A stretch of DNA of 64,000 nt, from NCBI RefSeq assembly GCF_014633365.1, contig NC_068350.1, positions 32,107,119-32,171,118 on the forward strand, in the 5' to 3' direction. A program made the position numbers and the translations under genes. Shown here one piece after another: positions 12,326-25,000 of this stretch (position 1 is the first letter of the stretch; each line of letters opens with the position of its first letter). The notes beneath the pieces are model-generated. The model saw nothing but the letters and a program-made list of their open reading frames with translations. It was not told where the DNA came from and searched no databases. The stretch comes from Diospyros lotus (lineage: Eukaryota > Streptophyta > Magnoliopsida > Ericales > Ebenaceae).

Positions 12326-13206
12326 CTTCACTACTATCCTGCTAACATGTTTGTAGAATGAACATCTTATCTAACACTAGCATCTTAAAACATGCCAACA
12401 AATCCAATCCAATCAACATGAACTAAGCTTAACCTACCACAGCCTCTTTTGAGTCCAGGTTATCCATGGCAGCATCTGTTTCTGAGGGTAGGAGGGGTCA
12501 GTTGTACAACTAGTCAACTTCCCCATAGTTTCTTTGTATGATACAGATATCTCTAGTTATGCAAGCGCTAAAACTTCTCAAATTGCAAACAAACATCCAA
12601 AACTCTAGCTGAATGTAGAGAAGACTGCCAAATGTTATTGAGCTCAGGAAGAGTGAGTGGATGGGCATAGGAGGCTGAAAAAGGAAACTGAGCCATGCAA
12701 GGGAATTGGATGTGTAAGACCAAAAAACCCTTTAAATAATAAATAAAAGATTAAAAGCTGTGTTTATTAAACTACTCTTATGTTTTATTGCAGCAGAACT
12801 GCTTGAGTTGCCTGCTGGCCACAACTTATATAATGATTACAAAGCTACTGCTACTTTAGGATACCACACATATCTTGTTGTGTTTGGCAAGTATTCATTG
12901 TCCAATACATGTTGGACATGGGCACCACACACAAAATGAAGTATGTACTTCCAAGGCCCTTATTATCCCTTGATTTGTGAAGTCCAACTTCTTTCCACAC
13001 CATCACAAAAAAAAAAGGGCTGTACTAAGTGTAAGACCCTAAAACTTGTTAGAGGTTCTTAAACTCAGTAAGAACATATTCTTATTTGTTAGTATGATGC
13101 ATTCTGTTTGTAGTTAGATTGATTTAGGCGGTTACTTGTTAGCTCATGCACCATCTGTTAGAGCTGATAGTTTCTTGGTTTAAGCCTGTAAGCTCAGTAT
13201 TATGTA
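12326..13206. other. Noncoding stretch, probable intron of the WD40 gene
   Basis: I see no exon with both splice signals and recognisable protein here. There are A-rich runs near 13005 and 13275. An AG preceded by pyrimidines near 12790 could be an acceptor, but the reading frame that follows is not WD40-like. Confidence 0.4.
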
Positions 13207-13609
13207 GGGTAAATTGACTATGTACCACCTGAACTTTGGGTATTTTTCTCGGACACTAGCTAAACTTTATTTACAAAAAAAAAAAATGGTGGAAAATTTA
13301 AACAGATGTAAGGGATAATTTTAACTTAAATTAGTTTAACTGACTTCATTTCTTTCATAGGGTATGGGGGGTGTTGTGGCCTTTTTGGAAAGTTTAGGTA
13401 TTGATTTGGCAGAACATAAAATTTCATGGTTGTGTCTGGGCTAAAGACCCAAAGTTCAGGTGATGTAATGTCAATTTACTTATTGCCGTTACGAAGGGGG
13501 CGTCATAGCTAATTTTGGAAAGTTTAGGGACTCATTGGGCGAATTTTAAAGTTCAAGGGGTGCCTGGGCCAAATGATCGAAGTTCAGGTGATGTATGGTC
13601 GATATATCC
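13207..13609. mobile_element. Mutator-like MITE
   Basis: The element is 403 bp with imperfect terminal inverted repeats of about 30 bp; both share the core CACCTGAACTT. It is flanked by the 9-bp duplication tattatgta / tattatgca (13198-13206 and 13610-13618, one mismatch). A 9-bp TSD fits Mutator-like elements. Internal copies of the 'aagttcaggtgatgta' motif near 13450 suggest an internal rearrangement. It has no coding capacity. Confidence 0.65.
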
Positions 13610-13872
13610 TATTATGCATTACCAACATGATGCCACTTCAATGAGTGCAGTACATTATCTTTTAGTAATGCTAGTTTCTGTTCATTCTCAATACTTATTC
13701 AACTGACTGTGATGCTATCATTTCCTGCTTTAAGGATTCCTTTTGCTGTTCTCATTAATGATCTCATTAAAATATTAACATAAGGAAAGAAAGGGTGAAA
13801 GAAAGAAACAAAAAATGTGGACGAAGATTCCTGCCTGTTAATCTAACCTGTCACATTACTAAATTTGAGCAG

Positions 13873-14899
13873 CCCAGGTATCATGTTACTGATTTTCACT
13901 AAAGCTCAAAGCCATGTTCCTTTGAAGATACTATCAATAGAAGATGGCACAGTCCTAAAAGAGTTCAATCATTTACTCCATCGCAACAAGAAGGTTGACT
14001 TCATAGAACAATTCAATGAAAAGCTTCTCATCAAGCAAGAGGATGAGAATCTCCAGATTCTAGATGTATGGTTAGCTTTGCTATTTTTGGCATCCTGCTA
14101 ACAGTCTTACCCATCTCTATCCACGATGTAACTGCCTGTGCTTCTTCACAGGTTCGCAATGCTGAACTTAAAGAAGTTAGCAGGACTGAGTTCATGACGC
14201 CATCTGCATTTATCTTTCTCTATGACATCCAACTGTTCGTGACATTTAGAAACAGAACTGTTGCTGTTTGGAACTCCTGTGGGGAGCTTGTCACTTCATT
14301 TGAAGATCACGTGTTGTGGAATCCGGACTGCAATACCAATAACATCTATATTACAAGTGATCAGGATCTTATTATTTCTTACTGCAAGGCTGATTCTGAT
14401 GATCATTGGAGTAAAGGAAATGGTAACTTTGATATACTTGCTTTTTAATTAGTAAATGCAACCTGAATGCTGTGGCAACTCATGCTTAGAGCTAACAATG
14501 GTCCAGAGCCCCTTGTTTACCCAATTCCCTTTCAATGATAATCCTGCCCTATTATCATTTACTCTTGATTTTTCTTTATTTATTTATTTATACGATTCAT
14601 GCTGCTTGTGCATTCAGTTCTTAATCGGTCTTTCCTTACTCGATGCAGCTGGTTCCATCAATATCAGCAATATCATGACGGGGAAATGTCTGGCTAAAAT
14701 CAATGCTGCAAATAGCAGTCTGCAACTCGACGGGGGCAACAGTAGTAGCAGCAGCAGGTCAAAGAAGCCCCATCGCCATCAGATGAGAAACACAGTTGCA
14801 GAGGCACTGGAAGATATTACCGCACTTTTCTATGACGAGGAACGAAATGAGATCTATACCGGCAACCGGCATGGCTTGGTTCATGTGTGGTCTAACTGA
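13873..14899 (+). CDS. WD40/transducin-like protein, last three exons
   Basis: Three exons are joined by GT-AG introns: 13873-14065, 14152-14422 and 14649-14899 (stop TGA). The frame runs on across both introns (phase 0, then phase 1), giving about 238 C-terminal residues. The sequence reads as beta-propeller blades: short hydrophobic strands with VAVWN, TSDQDLIISY and a final YTGNRHGLVHVW blade ending in SN. A basic Ser-rich loop (SSSSRSKKPHRHQ) lies near 14745. The first visible exon starts with the third base of a codon, so upstream exons exist, but none is found in the 13.8 kb to the left. The family looks like a plant-conserved transducin-type protein of unknown role; I cannot give a symbol. 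Confidence 0.72.
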
Positions 14900-15143
14900 A
14901 TGTCCGTCCTGCAGCATCTTTTACATACATTGGTGAGAAGAATCATTTCATCATGCCAGGCTGCTCTGCCAAATAGATGAATACTTTTCCAATTGGCACG
15001 TGCCAAATAGATGTTGTGAAACTCTCTGTAGCATCTACTTGGTTTATATGTATCCACATTTGTATGTATTTATCTCACATGTACGACTATTCTTATGCCT
15101 GACCATCTTATTTTCAATAAATGTTACAGTAATTTTATTACAC
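14900..15143 (+). terminator. 3' UTR and poly(A) signal of the WD40 gene
   Basis: The stop codon is followed by about 220 bp of UTR with a canonical AATAAA at 15116-15121 and a T-rich stretch just beyond. Cleavage is expected near 15135-15150. Confidence 0.6.
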
Positions 15144-15864
15144 ATATTTACTTCTTTTTAACTCGTATGATTACGCATCCATTATAAGAAATCTTAATTT
15201 AAGATAATTTTATTTTGTACGCTCAATTGAAGTGGCATTCATGCATTGGTATCATTTTAAGTGTTAGAATTGAGTATTTAAATAATATTTTTTAAATTTA
15301 TTGTTTACCCCAAAAAAATCATACTTCGTACATATTAGTATTTATCACCTGAAATAGTCTTACAATAATTGGTTATATTTTTATTTTCTCTAAAACAAAA
15401 AAATTCCAAAAAAATTAGAAAGAATTTTACAATCACAAAAAATTGTAAGCCCCATTTGGTGAAAATATAAAATGAATTAAAAAATAAAATAGAAGGGAGG
15501 ATAGCATATTGAACTTAATTGAAGTCACCATGGCTGAAACAACAAAAAAAAAAAAAAAAAATCAAATTCTTACTAAAACAACACAGGTCACCTCCACCTT
15601 CACTTGTAAATTTTTTAGCTTAAATAGTTATAAGTGTTTAGACTAATTATTTACTTGAAAAGATGTCTTCAGAATAAAAATAAATAAAATATCAAAGTTA
15701 GAGCAACCACATTGCGACTCCAAGCAGAGACATTCTTAATAACAAAACAAAACTGTCACAGACAAAGAGAGAGGAAGAAATTTAACTTCAAATAACTTGA
15801 AACAAGTAACACAAAGCTGTAGCATTCATCCACAAAGCAAGCAAAACTGTTAGTGCTTGAAGAC
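15144..15864. other. Convergent intergenic spacer with the iPGAM 3' UTR
   Basis: This AT-rich DNA lies between the 3' end of the plus-strand WD40 gene and the stop codon of the minus-strand iPGAM gene. It has an A-run near 15543-15560 but no ORF or element boundary. Its right part must include the iPGAM 3' UTR; no clear AATAAA was fixed on the minus strand. Confidence 0.5.
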
Positions 15865-16029
15865 CTATTTACCATCAACCTCGATAAGAGTCGGCTCGTA
15901 GTCAGTAGGAGCCTCAAAGCCATGGAGATTCATCACGGTGGCAGCCACATTTGCCAGCCCAGCATCGGGAAGATCTCTGCGAAATCTCACCTCTGGCGGC
16001 AATCCGGGACCTCCAATCGCGATAGGCAC
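15865..16029 (-). CDS. iPGAM: iPGAM exon 9 (C-terminus)
   Basis: The acceptor TTTAG precedes VPIAIGGPG. The exon encodes the last 54 residues, ending [10 protein letters not shown] and TAG (15865-15867). It contains the conserved [18 protein letters not shown] block that closes the phosphatase-like domain. It is separated from exon 8 by 11.2 kb of transposon-filled intron. Confidence 0.95.
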   Translation of the reverse strand: MPIAIGGPGLPPEVRFRRDLPDAGLANVAATVMNLHGFEAPTDYEPTLIEVDGK

Positions 16030-19000
16030 CTAAACAACAAGTTAACAACCAAACAGTTCATCCATCCATAGGGAGCTGTTGATCACTGGCTTCACCAAAC
16101 AAACCAAGCCATGGAAGTAATGGAACTCAATGGTTTCAAGCAAAATGCAAGCATGTTGGATCAAGCTGAAAACAAACTAAAACCATATTTTTAGTAAGAA
16201 TGCAAGAGTGGAGGATGTTATAATAAAATTGGAAGACCAAATCTTACAAAGAAAAGACCACTTTCGATATTTGAGATCAGTGATTCAAAAGATGAAGAAA
16301 TTCACGAGAATGTAACACATAGAATTAAGACAGGTTGGCTAAAATGGAGAAATGCATCAGGAGTGTTATGTGATGGTAAAATCCCATTAAAACTGAAAGA
16401 AAAATTCTATAGGACAGGTATAAAACCAGTCTTGTTATACGGCTCAGAATGTTAGGCAGTCAAATACCAGTATGAGCAAAAGACGAACGTAGCGAAGATG
16501 AGGATGTTAAGATGGATGTGCGGCCATACAAGAAAAAATAAAATTAGAAATAAAGTTAATCGTAATAAAGTAGGAGTAGTGCCAATAGAGGAGAAGAAGA
16601 GAGAGACTAGACTAAGATGGTTTGGTCATGTGAAAAGGAGACCAAGAGACGCTCATGTGAGGAGAGTTGATGAAATGGAACAATTGGTTAAAAAAAGAGG
16701 TAGAAGCAGACCCAAGAAGACTTTGGGAGAGACATTAAAGTTTGATATGAAGTGTATGGATATCAATGAAGATATGACAAAAGACAGAAATACATGAAAG
16801 TCTAGAATTCATGTAGCCGACCCCACATAGTAGGATAAAGGCTGAATATTTTGTTGTTGTTGTTGTTGCATGGGTTTAATACGAAAATAGGAAAAATAGT
16901 AAAATTGTTGATGGCTTTCTCAAACAAAGGCAAGCTCGTGTATTGTGGATCAAATTGCCGACTCTATGATGACAAAAACGATAATTACAGTGAAAAGATG
17001 CTCTAACAAATCGATGAATACTTGTTCAACTGTCGATAGTCAATGCACATTCTCATACTATCATATTTTTTCTTAACAAAGAGTATCGGGGCTCCCCAAG
17101 GTGATATGCTTGGCCTAACAAATCCCTTATCAGTCAGTGTTTGCAATTGATTTTTTAGCTCTCTCTTTTCAGCTGGGGCCATCTTGTATGGTAGTATGGA
17201 AATAGGCTAGGTGCCTGGTATTAAATCTATAGAAAATTCAATTTCTCAATGAGGAGGTAGATTTGGTAAATTCTCGAGAAAAACCTTAGTATTACAAGGT
17301 TAATCTCTGTTGATCGGGTGAGGATGTTGGGCACCTAGAGATTAAGTATGTCGCGGCAAGCTTAATCCCAACGGTGTGTGGAATGGATTTTTCATGGGAG
17401 GTTGAGTATGCTGGGGAGATTTCTCAAGGTTGACGTGTTGTATTGTTTTGTATATGCCATGCTTATGTTCGTTTCATGCATTCTATAAAATCGTTTTATG
17501 TGCCATCACTTAGATGATTTAGCATCTAATTTGGGTTCCTTCCCTGGAACATTCAAACGTTCTAGATGAGGGTCGCAATAGGGATGAGGACGTGATCGGA
17601 TAGAGTTAAGGAAGTACGAGTGTGTTAGATGATATTTATGTTTTCTTTTAGTTATGTAATCCTTATTTTGTTTGAAAGACGGTTTGTTCAAACGGTAGTA
17701 ATATCTTATGATGTTAGGTTTTGTTATTTCCGCTATGTGAGGTTATGCTTTGTTTAGCTTAGATCTGTTGGGCTTAATAATACAAAGGCTAGACTGGGGT
17801 TCTGGGATTTTGTTAGCATGTGAAGATTGTTCTTTGGAAACATTGCGAGTGTATGGATCTTATATATTGGCGAAAATCCCGGTAACTCCTTATAGTGGCA
17901 CGCTCGGCGAGGCGGGGTGTTACAATTGGTATCAAAGCCCCAAGTTAGTTAAGTTGTTAAACTTAGGTTAGTTAACTTGGTTAGAACTGTTGGATGAAAA
18001 CTTAGAATAGGATTATGGATCCTAAGAGACACTTGAAACTTAGAAGGAAGTGATATGGAAACTCTAGGAGACATACGTTCGAAGTTTCTAAGTAGAATTT
18101 ATGCGTTATTAGCAACAATGGTGGATCAAGTGCTGTTGACTCACTAGGTGCGAAGGATCGAAGCTCGAGGAAACCTGTAAGAGGACATGCTTTTGTTTTT
18201 GAATGCAATGGAGGATATCATAGATGATGTATCCCCGAGCTACCAAGAATTGGAAGATCTGGCAGAGTACCAGATTGACTATCTTATCAACCTGTGGGTA
18301 GGGGAATGGAAGACTTATGCCCAGTGGATACGACAGAATTGGGAATTTGAAACCTTAAACGAATTCTGCGCAAGGATTCGAGCATTGTATGCCGATCTGT
18401 ACGGAGAGGCTATGGATAAGGGAGCTCAGGAAGATGTCGTTGTTGTGGAACTCGAAGAAGAAGAGGATGTCATCGACATCAGTACTGACGATGATGAAGA
18501 AGGACCCCCGGTCGAGTTTGACAATGACATCAATACTAAGGAGCCATGGATTTGGAGGCCGAAGAAGAAAATTTTATGCTTATTTTCTTTTGTGTTAGAA
18601 TGTTATGCTAAGTAGATTTACTTCAAGGAATAAAACTACCTTTACGAGAAACGGTATCACTCGAGTATAATTTATTTCATCTATCGCTTCAGATGGTGAC
18701 CACACGGCAACCTAGAGAATCAATTGTCAACAATTATGGAAGGAGAGAGGAACATAATCTTGAAGAACAGGGTAATCATAGGAGTTTCCCGGGAAGGAAT
18801 GATAGGTATGTTGGAGAATCAAGCACAGGTGAAAATCAATTTGATAGGATGGAAAGGTTTTTGGAAAGTATGTTAACCTATGTGAGTAGAGAGGAATCTA
18901 CTCGACATACAACCACAGCAATGGAACGGTATAGACACTTGCGACCACCAATGTTTAGGGGAAGAGCTTGTGACGATCCCAGCTCAATTGAGTACTGACT

Positions 19001-22000
19001 TAAGCAAACAGAAAAATTACTCCAACACCTTTAGTGCAATGAGGAAGAGTAGGTAAGATGCGTCGTCTACATGATGGAAGAAAAAGTTGGGCGGTGGTGG
19101 CAGTCAACAAAGCGTTCGTTACAAAGGACTCATCAAGGGCACGGGAACAAAGTTGAAAACACACCAGTCCTTACTTGGGAAGGATTTAAGGAAGAATTTA
19201 ATGATAAATACTTTCCTAGAAGTTGGAAGGAAGAAAGGATTTGAGAGTTCATGAGGCTAAAACAAACCGAGGAAATGACAGTGACACAATACGATACACG
19301 ATTCATTCAATTGAGCAAGTACGTGCCCATGTAGGAGACTGACGAAGGTCAAAAGGCACAAAAAATTATATTAGGGTTACAAGTGAACCTCCAACAAGCT
19401 TTAAGTACGTGGGTTGTCGACTCGTATAAGGAAGCTTTAAATCAAGCCCTAATCACAGAAAGAAATTTGACGCGAGTGAGGATGATTAGAACTGAGGAAG
19501 GAAGCAAGGGAAGTAAACACAGGAAATTAGTGGTCTCAACCCAAGGATGAAGGGAAGTGTCATCGGTGCAAGAAGAAACACTTTAGGAGGAAATACGTGG
19601 TGAAATGCTATAGTTGCGAGGAAGAGGGTTATATTAGTAGGAATTGCTTGAAGAATAAGGAGGTACCTTAGGGTGGATACCAAGGAAGAATCACATGCTA
19701 TAGTTGCGGTCAACCCGGACATATTTCAAGAGAGTGCTCGAAAAGGCAAAAGATCGAGTAGCCAAGCGGGGGAGCACAGAATGTTCGCCATGGACGTGTG
19801 TACAACCTAACTTGTGAGGATGCAAAGGCTGACCCTGCGGTTATTGAAGGTACACTATTTTTCTCCAATACTCCCATTTATGCTCTAATAGATCTCGGCT
19901 CTACAAATTCATTTGTCTCATATGCAATAACACATAGTTTAAAACTTGAACTAGAGAAATTGGGATGTCAGATGATTGTAGCTACCCCTATGGGTACAGC
20001 TATAGAAACGACAATGGGTTGTCGCGGGTGTAATTTAAAATTGGGAGGAGAAAATTTTAGGATAGACCTGACATTATTAGAAATCCAGGACTTCGACCTG
20101 ATTATAGGTATGGATTTCCTATCATTACATAGTGTTAAGATAGACTGTAAAGGTAAGTCGGTAAGTTTGTTAAAACCAAACGGGGAACGTGTCATTTTTC
20201 AAGGGCAAGGAAATGAAAGGTGGGGCGTAGCTGTAACGCCCCGTTAATGGTAATTAATTTAATTTTGGGGTAATTGGATTTAAAAGAAATATCAAAATAA
20301 GTTGTTGGGATTAAATAAAAATTTAATTATGTGATTTTAAGGAAATAAAAAATTAAAATAAATCGAATTGTGTGATTTTTAGAAGTTTCGGGCATAACTG
20401 TAATTAATATAGGGGATGAGAGTGTAAATAACGGAAGTTAGGGGTGGCTGGCGCGATTTTGCAAAAGGGTCTGAAGTAGCCTTTAAATTTAATGGTTGCA
20501 ATATATGGTTAAAGGCGAGCGTGGGCGCGGGCGGTACGCGGGTGTGCGGGCGCAGGCGAGGTCTTGGGTTTGATTCGCGGCAGGCGCGTGCGCGAGGGCT
20601 GGTTTTTGGGCTGATTTTAATCAGCCCAAGGACGTCAAAACGACGTCGTTTCGACTGAGGCGATGGCCTCCCCAGCGGCCGCCCCAGCGCTGCCACGTGG
20701 CTCCTTCTCCTCCTTTCGTTTTTAGCTTAAATTAAGCCCGATTTCGGGCGTGAATCGTATAGTGTGAGCAGTGAAAATTTTACAGAAAAGAAGCAGCAGC
20801 GCGCGAGGAAAATTTCAGAAATTTGGAGCCAAAAATTCAGATTAATTCAAGTTTAATTCAAGTTTTAATTACCCAGGTATGTAGAGCAGCTAGTAATTAA
20901 TATTCTGTACAGTCAGAATTTCGTTTTGCGTCCAATTTTAGTAATTTTAGCGATTAATTGGGATATTGCAGTTTGTATAAATTTTACTGTGTTGAGTCGA
21001 AACGAGCCTAAGGATATCTTTGTTAAGGCAAGTTCTTTTCACCCACCTCGTCGTTACTTTCGTTGTCAATTCATTTGACCTCCCTTCATTTGATTCGGCT
21101 GTTAATAAATTATGGGATATTTAAACGGTGTGTTTTAAAAATTTAATTTATTATCTGGGTCTTGAGGATTTTATTCATTGATTGCCTATGGGGGTTTGTA
21201 CCACCCCCAAGCCTATGGGAATGATGTCGTACTCACCCGGGGCTAGGTTCTTAGCTGTTGGGTATTATTATTGGATTTTGGGTTGGTTATTGGCTAGAGC
21301 AGTTGTGCAGTGGGGGCAGGGATTGGCTGTTCGGTGTAGGTGTGACTGTCGTACGGTTTATCTTAGGCCGTCAGATGGTCTCTCCTAGTCACTGACTGCT
21401 GACCGGTGCCAGGCACTGTTGACTAGCTCTGTCGTTATGTGATTATAGCATACCTGTTTATATTCTATTCTTGATGCATGGTTTGATGTGCACATGGGTA
21501 CGGGCTGCATGTTGGGATTATCATGATTTGGTTATGCTTGATCACGATCATTCTAGTTGGCTAGGTTGCATTCAGCACGGGCATATGCATCACGTGCGAT
21601 TTACTATGTGGGCGGAGCATGGCCTGATGCCTGGATGTATGGGCGCCTTGTATCACGTTGATGCTCATTACGCCATTGCATTTTATGTGCATTGCATGGA
21701 TACTGGTAGTATTTAGTTCTCGGATGGGAGTACCGTTCCGAGGGAGCCTTTGGCTCGGCTGTCGGGAGTACCGGCAGGGATACGGGTGATGGGAGTACCG
21801 ACCCGGGACAGTACGCACAGGCTTATGGAGATATATGTTGCCTTCCAGGGCAGCGGCAGGTTGGTATGGGACTTGGGTGCCAGGTGTCTTATGGGTACCA
21901 GTATGTGCTTTTATTACGCGGCACTATTGTTTGGTTGCGTCACATGGCTTGTGTGTACATGTGGGTTTGTATTTGGGGTGATCTCTTCTTCGATTTATGT

Positions 22001-25000
22001 TATAGCCTTCCTTTTCATATAAACTTGCTGAGTCTTGCGACTCACCTTACTTTCCATCATTCCAGGTAAGGGTAAAGCGAAGGCCGAGGGCGAGGATCGC
22101 GCCACCTAGCAGCCAGCCGTGTTAGTAAGGTGTACAGTTAGCTGCCCCCGTCATCTCTGATGTTTTGCTAGAGTCGCTGTCTTTTATTTTTGACTGTGCC
22201 AGGTTGTCATTTGTACCTCCTATTGTTGGCACAGGGTCTGTATGTATTTTTATATACTCCATGACCGCTGTATCAACGGGGTACTTGTGGGCATGCATGT
22301 TTACCGTTTTGCTTCCGCTGTTAAATTTCTTATTTATGCATGCCAGGGTATTTTTGTCTGTTGTCTATTCCTCTTCCCTTCTGTGAGCGCACTCGTTCGG
22401 ATAGACCGGGTGGTTGGGATATCCGAGCGGGGGTGCTTACAGTAGCACTGCAAGCGTTGGCATCAACAACACCCATTGTGGTAAAGGAAAATCTAGAGTT
22501 AGGAATGATAAGGATCGTGAATGAGTACCCTAAGGTTTTTCTCGAGGATTTACCAGGTCTACCTCCCCATTGAGAAATTGAATTTTTTATAGATTTAATA
22601 CCAGGCACCCAGCCTATTTCCATACTGCCATACAAGATGGCCCCAGTTGAAATAAGAGAGCTAAAAGATCAGTTGTAAACACTAACTGATAAGGGATTTG
22701 TTAGGCTAAGCATGTCACTTTGGGGAGCCTCGATACTATTTGTTAAGAAAAAAGACGATAGTATGAGAATGTGCATTGACTACCGACAGTTGAACATGGT
22801 TACCATAAAGAATAAATACCCATTCCCTAGGATTGATTAATTGTTCAACTAGTTGCAAGGAGCTAAGGTATTTTCCAAGATAGATCTCAAGTCAGGATAT
22901 CACCAAATGAGAATTAAACCGAAAGATGTGCCTAAAACTGCTTTTCAATCAAGATATGGCCACTACGAGTTCTTGGTAATGCCATTCGGATTAGCAAACG
23001 CACCAGCTAAATTCATGAATTTGATGAATCGAGTTTTCAGGGCCTACTTGGATAAGTTTGTCATAGTTTTTATAGACAATATCCTGATATACTCTTCAAG
23101 TGAAATGGAACATGAGGAGCATTTGAGTATAGTAATGCAAACACTACAGGAACATAAGTTATACGCCAAATTCTCGAAGTGTGAATTTCGGCTTACTCAA
23201 GTAGCATTTCTTGGACATATCATCTCAGCTGAAGGCATAGTTGTAGACCCAGCAAAGATAGAAGCTGTGCGAAATTGGCTAGCACCCAAGAACGTTGAAG
23301 AAATTCGAAGCTTCCTTGGATTAGCCGGATACTATAGAGGATTTGTAGAGGGATTTTCCAAGATTTTTGCCCCACTTACCTGATTAACATAGAAAGAAGT
23401 TAAATACGTTTGGGACGAAAAGTGTGAGCAAAGCTTTCAAGAGCTTAAGGTGTGATTAACTATGGCACCCATATTGGCAATGCCAACTGAATTGAGAAAT
23501 TTTGTGGTTTATAGTTATGCTTCAAAAACAGGCTTGGGATGCGTTTTGATACAAGATGGTAGGGTAATAACTTATGAATCCTGACAACTAAAGAGGCATG
23601 AACAGAATTACCCAACCCACGATTTGGAATTAGCAGCCATTGTTTACGCCTTGAGGTTATGGAGACACTATTTGTACGGAAAGCAGTTCGAAATTTTTAT
23701 GAATCACAAGAGTTTAAAATACATATTCTCCCAAAAGGAGTTGAACATGCGACAAAGAAGGTGGATGGAATACTTAAAGGATTTTGATTGTACTATTTCT
23801 TACAACCCAGGGAAAGCAAATATGGTTGCAGATGCTCTTAGCCAAAAAAGTTCTGAGATTGTGGAAAACATGATGATCCAAGAATGGAAAATGATTGAAG
23901 ATTTCAGCCATCTAACGGTAAGTGCCAAGCTTAAGTCAATAAGCAGATATCTGGCCAGTTTGATTATCTAACCTAACATAATGGACCAAATCAGGTTAGC
24001 TCTTCCAATGGATTTATGAAGAAATCTATGGATAGATGGAAACGACCAAGTGAAAGCACCTGAATTCAAGTACCATAACAACATACTTCAGTTTCGAGGA
24101 AGAACATATGTGCCAAGGGAACAAGGTTTGAGATAAACTATATTGGGAGAAGCTCACTGCCCTAAATACACGGTACACTCGGGAGCCACAAAGATGTACA
24201 AAGATCTCAAGGAAGTTTATTAGTGGCCCGGAATGAAAAAAAGATGTAGCTTAACATATGGCACAATGCGATACCTGTCAACGCATCAAAACTGAGCATC
24301 AGTGCCCAAGTGGATTATTGCAATCCTCAGACATCCCTGAGTGGAAATGGGATCACATCACCATGGATTTCGTGACTAGCTTGCCTTGAAGTCCCAAAGG
24401 AAACGATGCAATCTGGGTGATAGTAGATTGACTAACAAAATCGACTCATTTTCTACCTATTAAAATAGGACAATCAATACACATATTGGCACAACTGTAC
24501 ATTGAGGAGATTGTTCGATTACATCGAATCCCTGCAAGTATAGTGTCGGATCGAGATCTACGATTCACATCAAGATTTTGGGAAGGTTTTCATAAATGCA
24601 TGGGAACACAGCTGAAGCTCAGTACGGCTTACCATTCATAGACTGATGGTTAAACCGAACAATTCATACATTGGAAGACATGTTGAGAGCTTGTGTTCTT
24701 AATTTTTCTGGAAGTTGGGAGAAGCACCTACTGCTGGTTGAATTTGCCTACAATAACGGATATCACAGTAGTATAGGGATGGCTCCCTACGAAGCATTGT
24801 ATAGACGAAAGTGCAAGACACCACTCTGTTGGGTAGAAATTGGGGAAATAAGATTAGTCGGACCCGAGCTAGTTCAGAAGACAATAGAGAAAATCAAAAG
24901 AATCCAAGAAAGAATGAGAACCAGTCAAAGTTGTCAGAAGTCATATGCTGATCGACGAAGACGAATTTTGGAGTTCCAAGTTGGAGACAAAGTATACCTG

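Noticed and set aside
16190..16869. A TSD for the truncated RTE copy
   Set aside because: No matching direct repeat of 8 bp or more was found on the two sides.
21182..22445. Several ORFs of 67-101 residues on both strands
   Set aside because: All lie in the 2.2-kb solo LTR and show LTR composition, with no protein family resemblance.
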